The notes beneath the pieces were generated by a model, which searched no databases, was not told where the DNA came from, and saw nothing but the letters and a program-made list of their open reading frames with translations. A stretch of DNA of 63,836 nt from an uncultured Synechococcaceae cyanobacterium (lineage in GTDB: Bacteria > Cyanobacteriota > Cyanobacteriia > PCC-6307 > Cyanobiaceae), in the NCBI GenBank assembly GCA_902570945.1, contig CACGAJ010000004.1, positions 1-63,836 of the forward strand, written 5' to 3'. The position numbers and the translations under genes were made by a program. Shown in pieces: positions 59,652 to 63,836 of the stretch (positions are counted from its first letter, which is position 1; the number at the start of each line of letters is the position of its first letter).

Positions 59652-60248
59652 TTAGGAGTTTTCAAAATATTCTTTAGAGTATTTAGCTAAAAAATATACA
59701 ACTAAAGAAGTTGAGACAACCCCAATAATAGTCATATATAAATTATTTGGTGATTGCACATTTTTTAACTCCTGGAGACTTTTTGCCAAACTACCGATTG
59801 AGCAATACAGAAAAGTTCCTGGGATTATTCCAATAAGACCAAGAGTAAAATCTCTAAACTTAACATTATTCAAACCATAAAAATAATTAAGAATACTGAA
59901 AGGAAATATCGGCGACAATCTCGCTAAAAAAATTAATTTAAGTCCGCCTTTTGCTACTACTTGTTCTATGACAGTTAATTTTGGATAACGACTAAAAAGA
60001 TTTTTTAGCTTTTTTGCAAAAAAACTTTTTGATACAAAAAAAGCAACTGATGCTCCTATGGAAGCGGAAATGAAAACGATAATTGATCCTAAAAAAGAGC
60101 CATATAAAAAACCTGATAATAAAGATAACCAAGAAGCTGGAAGTATTAATAAAACAATTAAAATATAAATACAAATAAACGAAAAGATACCAATTTCAGT
60201 ATTAAAAAAAAACGACAAATTATAAATATTTTCAAGGAATATATTCAT
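59652..60248 (-). CDS. TVP38/TMEM64 (SNARE-associated) family membrane protein
   Basis: This is an integral-membrane protein of about 198 residues with five or six helices. The SNARE-associated (VTT) domain is recognised from ILPASWLSLLSGFLYGSFLGSIIVFISASIGASVAF and the later GGLKLIFLARLSPIFPFSILNYFYG, which carries the conserved arginine-loop, followed by GIIPGTFLYCSIG. Relatives (DedA, TMEM41B) scramble or transport lipids, or support envelope homeostasis. The role here is unknown. The longest frame opens with TTG at 60254 overlapping valS, but ATG at 60248 is preferred, two bases after the valS stop. Confidence 0.88.
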   Translation of the reverse strand: MNIFLENIYNLSFFFNTEIGIFSFICIYILIVLLILPASWLSLLSGFLYGSFLGSIIVFISASIGASVAFFVSKSFFAKKLKNLFSRYPKLTVIEQVVAKGGLKLIFLARLSPIFPFSILNYFYGLNNVKFRDFTLGLIGIIPGTFLYCSIGSLAKSLQELKNVQSPNNLYMTIIGVVSTSLVVYFLAKYSKEYFENS

Positions 60249-60250
60249 TC

Positions 60251-63007
60251 TCAACTCAAGAGTTCGAGTTTTTTAGTAATCCGCTCCATTTGTACAGAAC
60301 CTTCGTTTAATTTAAATCTGCATTCCTCAACAATATCTTTTGGGGCCTTATCAACGAAATTTTTATTAGATAACCTCTTATTTAAATTTTCTAATTCTAT
60401 AGTCACCTTTTTTAAATCCTTGTTTAACCTTTCCTTTAATGCATCTATATTTACAAAATCCTGAAAAGGTAAGTAAACCTCTAAATCACTAATTATCCCA
60501 GAAAATGATTTAGCAAACCCTTTTTTATCAACATCATTAGGTTTAAAAATAAATATTTCAGAAGATTTGGTTAAAGTTTGAATATCATCAACTAAATTTT
60601 TTAAAAAATCAATCAATTCATCATTATCTGAAATTAAGTAGACAGGAACTTTTTCTGATGGCTTGAGACCTAATTCTGCTCTCAAATTTCTAATCAATCT
60701 AATAATTTCAAAGAGTTGCTGAAAGGAATTATCAAGCTTATTGTTAACAAATTTATTTTCTTGGTTTGGCCATTTTTGAAGAGATAATAATTCTTTATCT
60801 GGTTTAAGTCGCAGTGCATGCCAAAGTTCTTCAGTAATATGCGGCATAAAAGGATGCATCATCACCAAAATATCATTGAGCACTTTTATTAAAACCTTCT
60901 CAGATATTTGTCTATTTTTAGTCTCTTTATTATTAAACCTTTGTTTAGCAAATTCTACGTACCAGTCACAAAAATCATTCCATGTAAATTCATATAATAG
61001 TTTCGCAGATTCTCCCAATTTATATTCTTTCAACAAAGCAGAGACCTTTATATTTACCTGATTCAATTTAGATAAAATCCACTTATCACATAATTCTAAA
61101 GAAATTTCATCACTTTCATTAAGTGAATAATTATTATTAGAAGTCTTATGAATTAAGACAAATTTAGTTGCATTCCATAATTTATTCGCAAAATTTCTTG
61201 AAGCTTCAACAGTTGAAGATGTATCTTTTTTCCTATCAAAATCAAGCCGGATATCTTGTCCAGCACCTGCAACTTCTCGAATTAAAGCAAATCGCAAAGC
61301 ATCAGAACCATATTTATCAATTAAAAGTATTGGATCAATACCATTACCTGAACTTTTACTCATTTTTTTATTATTTTCATCTCGAACTAGACCATGTATG
61401 TACACATCCTTAAAAGGAATATTATTCGTGAAAGTATTTCCCATCATTGTCATTCTTGCGACCCAGAAGAAAATAATATCGAAACCAGTAACAAGAACAC
61501 TATTTGGATACCATTTTTTAAAATCCGGATCATTTGTATTTGGCCAACCAAGGGTTGAGAAAGGCCATAAACCACTTGAAAACCAAGTATCTAAAACATC
61601 TTTATCACGAACCAATTTAATATTTAATCCAAATTTTTTATTAGCTTTGATTAAAGCATCCTCTTCATTTCTCGCAACGACATATGGAGTATTTTGTTCT
61701 ATTGAATCTTGAGATTCTTCTAAAACGTACCATGCTGGTATTTGATGGCCCCACCATAATTGTCTACTGATACACCAATCATTAATATTCTCTAACCAAT
61801 CCTTATAAACTTTCTCCCAGCGTTTAGGAATAAACGATGGTTTTTGGGAATCTATTTCATTAAGACATCCTTGAGATATATCTTCCATTTTCAAAAACCA
61901 TTGTGTTGACAATAAAGGTTCAATTGGTACTTTACCTCTATCAGAGAAAGGAACTGTATGTTTATAATCCTCTATCTTTGTCAAAAGTCCTAAGTTATCC
62001 AATTCTTTGATTATTTTCTTTCTAGCCTCATATCTATCTAAATTTTGAAATTTGCCTGCATTAATATTTAAAGTTCCATCTTTGTTCATTACATTAATCT
62101 GTTTTAAATTATGCCTTTTTCCTATTGCAAAATCATTTGGATCATGGGCTGGAGTAACCTTGACACAACCTGTACCAAAATCTTTATCAACATGTGAATC
62201 AGCGATAATAGGTATTTCTCTATCAACGAAAGGGACTTTTACTTTAACACCAATAAATTCTTTATATCTATGATCATCTGGATTAACTGCCACAGCAGTA
62301 TCACCCAAAAGAGTTTCTGGCCTTGTTGTTGCAACCTCCAAGTACTTATCTAACTGTTCCCCACTTTCAGAAATTAAAGGGTATTTAAAATGCCATAGAT
62401 GACCATTTACTTCTTGCATTTCAACTTCAAGATCACTTACAGCAGATTGAGATTCAGGACACCAATTAACTAAATATTCGCCTCTATAAATTAAATTCTT
62501 TTTATAAAGAATATTAAAAGCCTCAACAACTGCCTCATTTAATTTTTGATCCAGAGTAAATCTTTCTCGAGTCCAGTCAACTGAATATCCTATCCTTTTT
62601 AATTGAGAAACTATTCTGCCACCACTCTGTTCTTTCCAGTTCCATGCTCTTTTAAGAAATTCATCTCTTCCAATATCCTCGCTTGTTTTACCCTCGCTTT
62701 TTAATTGTTTTTCGAGAATAGTTTGAACAGCTATTGAAGCATGATCAGTTCCTGGTAAACACAAAACATTCTTCCCTAAAAGTCTTTGAAAACGAACCAC
62801 AACATCTATCAAAGCTGTATTAAATGCATGTCCCATATGCAAAGATCCAGTTACATTTGGTGGTGGAATAACAATACAAAAGGGTTCCCCATCATCCTCA
62901 GGTTTAGGACTAAACGCCTTTAAACTTTCCCATTTTTCTTGCCACTTTTTCTCTACTTCAAAAGGTGAATAATTCTCTAAAGATAATTGATCATTCATCT
63001 CTGTCAT
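60251..63007 (-). CDS. valS: Valyl-tRNA synthetase
   Basis: ValRS charges tRNA-Val, and its editing domain removes threonine. The HIGH motif is HMGH in PPPNVTGSLHMGH (near residue 57) and the KMSKS motif is KKMSKSSGNGIDP (near residue 547). The editing domain has TTRPETLLGDTAVAVNP and GCVKVTPAHDPNDFAIG. The C-terminal domain ends in a coiled-coil arm (LKERLNKDLKKVTIELENLNKRLSN) typical of ValRS. The open frame begins at TTG 63013, but ATG at 63007 (or at 62998) is a better start, giving 918 residues. A tRNA-Val gene is 455 bases upstream. Confidence 0.98.
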   Translation of the reverse strand: MTEMNDQLSLENYSPFEVEKKWQEKWESLKAFSPKPEDDGEPFCIVIPPPNVTGSLHMGHAFNTALIDVVVRFQRLLGKNVLCLPGTDHASIAVQTILEKQLKSEGKTSEDIGRDEFLKRAWNWKEQSGGRIVSQLKRIGYSVDWTRERFTLDQKLNEAVVEAFNILYKKNLIYRGEYLVNWCPESQSAVSDLEVEMQEVNGHLWHFKYPLISESGEQLDKYLEVATTRPETLLGDTAVAVNPDDHRYKEFIGVKVKVPFVDREIPIIADSHVDKDFGTGCVKVTPAHDPNDFAIGKRHNLKQINVMNKDGTLNINAGKFQNLDRYEARKKIIKELDNLGLLTKIEDYKHTVPFSDRGKVPIEPLLSTQWFLKMEDISQGCLNEIDSQKPSFIPKRWEKVYKDWLENINDWCISRQLWWGHQIPAWYVLEESQDSIEQNTPYVVARNEEDALIKANKKFGLNIKLVRDKDVLDTWFSSGLWPFSTLGWPNTNDPDFKKWYPNSVLVTGFDIIFFWVARMTMMGNTFTNNIPFKDVYIHGLVRDENNKKMSKSSGNGIDPILLIDKYGSDALRFALIREVAGAGQDIRLDFDRKKDTSSTVEASRNFANKLWNATKFVLIHKTSNNNYSLNESDEISLELCDKWILSKLNQVNIKVSALLKEYKLGESAKLLYEFTWNDFCDWYVEFAKQRFNNKETKNRQISEKVLIKVLNDILVMMHPFMPHITEELWHALRLKPDKELLSLQKWPNQENKFVNNKLDNSFQQLFEIIRLIRNLRAELGLKPSEKVPVYLISDNDELIDFLKNLVDDIQTLTKSSEIFIFKPNDVDKKGFAKSFSGIISDLEVYLPFQDFVNIDALKERLNKDLKKVTIELENLNKRLSNKNFVDKAPKDIVEECRFKLNEGSVQMERITKKLELLS

Positions 63008-63104
63008 ATGCAAATTTTATTTCAATAAACTTTTTGTTTATTTTATCTTGATAGCAGCCAATTAATGAAAATAATATTAGTTTGCAAAAAAAAGTTCATT
63101 TACT

Positions 63105-63446
63105 CTACAAAAGTTTGAAGCCAGAACCGCAGGAACAACGTTTTGCATTTTTTGGTGTTGAAATAAGAAATCCACCACCGCTTAAATCACCGTAATAATC
63201 TAATTTTAAATCTTTCAGTAAATTAAACTTTTTTACATCTGCGTATAAAGTGACTCCTTCCGTTCTTGAGATAGGGGATCCATTACATCTACCTGGCCTT
63301 AATTTAATATGCATCCATCCTTCGGAACAATTTTTATCCTCAACCAAATCAATTGACATTTCTCCAGGAGAACCTCCAAAAGAAGATTGCCTAAATAATT
63401 CTGAAGCAGCGCTTTGACTGATTGAAAGATTGACGATCTCAGTCAT
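63105..63446 (-). CDS. IscA/SufA-type iron-sulfur cluster assembly protein
   Basis: This A-type carrier (HesB-like) delivers iron-sulfur clusters to apoproteins. In 113 residues the three expected cysteines are present: the first in LRPGRCNGSPISR and the last pair in KRCSCGSGF (C-x-C) at the end. The N-terminal ISQSAASELFRQSSF is also typical. The longest open frame reaches 63491, into the tRNA-Val gene, so the real start is the ATG at 63446 (MTEIVNLSI). The insert and loop sequence differ from IscA, so it may be a cyanobacterial HesB-like paralog. It lies upstream of valS on the same strand. Confidence 0.88.
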   Translation of the reverse strand: MTEIVNLSISQSAASELFRQSSFGGSPGEMSIDLVEDKNCSEGWMHIKLRPGRCNGSPISRTEGVTLYADVKKFNLLKDLKLDYYGDLSGGGFLISTPKNAKRCSCGSGFKLL

Positions 63447-63461
63447 TAGAAAAATAATAAA

Positions 63462-63533
<72 letters not shown>

Positions 63534-63631
63534 TTATAATAAACCATTCTAATGGATGAAGTTGAAATATTTATACTAAGTATTTAAATATTTCATGATT
63601 AAGGCAAAATTGAATTAATAAAATTTATCCT

Positions 63632-63836
63632 ATGTCCTCAAACGATAAGTATAACTTGCAAAAAAATTCCGATTTAGAGACTTTAGAGAGCTTTAAAATT
63701 TTAATATCTAATGTCAAATTATTGAAAGATAAAACTTGGGGATGCCCATGGCAGAGAATACAGTCTCATAAATCATTGATCCCATTTTTAAATGAAGAAA
63801 GTAGTGAATTTATTGATGCGATATATGAAAAAAATG
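63632..63836 (+). CDS. mazG: MazG-family nucleoside triphosphate pyrophosphohydrolase (partial)
   Basis: Only the first 68 codons are in the window. The frame starts at ATG 63632 and runs off the end. The segment KDKTWGCPWQRIQSHKSLIPFLNEESSEFIDAI matches the MazG pattern, in which CPWD-x-x-QTH-x-S precedes the metal-binding EEx(2)E helix. Here the CPW is followed by QR and the helix reads NEESSEFIDA. The family hydrolyses nucleoside triphosphates to monophosphates, and in E. coli it degrades ppGpp under stress. A N-terminal stretch of about 20 polar residues precedes it. Confidence 0.85.
   Translation, partial: MSSNDKYNLQKNSDLETLESFKILISNVKLLKDKTWGCPWQRIQSHKSLIPFLNEESSEFIDAIYEKN

Noticed and set aside
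63024-63042. Inverted repeat AATAAAC-TTTTT-GTTTATT between iscA-like and valS
   Set aside because: Almost all A-T pairs and no T-run follows on the transcribed strand, so a terminator claim is unsupported.

Overview
The window looks like a stretch of core chromosome from a high-light-adapted marine Prochlorococcus, judged from memory of the proteins and not from a search. The supporting signs are strong A+T bias, very tight gene packing, an oxygenic-phototroph gene set (psbZ, sqdB/sqdX sulfolipid genes, desC desaturase, Ycf23, Ycf37-like and Ycf21-like proteins, cobH) and cyanobacterial gene orders such as tig-clpP-clpX and psbZ-ribH. No gap between genes exceeds about 175 bases. I see no insertion sequence, prophage, CRISPR array or rRNA operon.

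Layout. 1-9.5 kb: ahcY, tsaE, a PfkB sugar kinase, an alpha/beta hydrolase, a group 2 sigma factor, mgtE, then gyrB followed by an SH3-like protein and two fluoride-channel (CrcB) subunits. 9.6-16.9 kb: miaA, infC, a GntR-type regulator abutting cysE, secA, a GNAT acetyltransferase and an NTF2-like protein. 16.9-26 kb: tRNA-Gly, ribH, psbZ, mutS, cobH, holA, lysC and uvrB. 26-37.6 kb: ycf23, tilS, the asd-dapA-rnj set read leftward, then tig-clpP-clpX-dnaX read rightward. 37.6-45.4 kb: a membrane glycosyltransferase, a SPOR+SpoIID wall protein, rpmI-rplT, a Ycf37-like TPR protein, thiG, sqdB-sqdX and a small hypothetical gene. 45.5-56.9 kb: gcvP-gcvH plus a PLP enzyme, a possible HTH protein divergent from desC, rplI-dnaB-mnmG, a Ycf21-like chorismate lyase and a charged unknown. 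57-63.8 kb: a SprT-like protein, an NTF2-like membrane protein, a phage-like ATP-dependent DNA ligase, a 50-codon gene, a TVP38-family protein, valS, an IscA-like protein, tRNA-Val and the 5' part of mazG.

Functional links. The first two committed steps of the aspartate family (LysC, Asd) and the lysine branch point (DapA) lie within 10 kb. Replication and repair are well represented (gyrB, mutS, holA, uvrB, dnaX, dnaB, ligase). Thylakoid lipid synthesis is represented by sqdB, sqdX, desC and possibly the GT2 enzyme. Genes overlap both in operons (four-base ATGA junctions) and tail to tail, as expected of a streamlined genome.

I did not find a convincing new multi-gene system. The items most worth checking are the phage-like ligase, the asymmetric CrcB pair, a possible dnaX slippage site, the Thr/Lys tail of trigger factor, a hairpin carrying the dapA stop codon, the divergent HTH-like gene beside desC, and a few small genes. 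Several starts were moved from the longest open frame to a better codon (uvrB, valS, TVP38, IscA, hydrolase).
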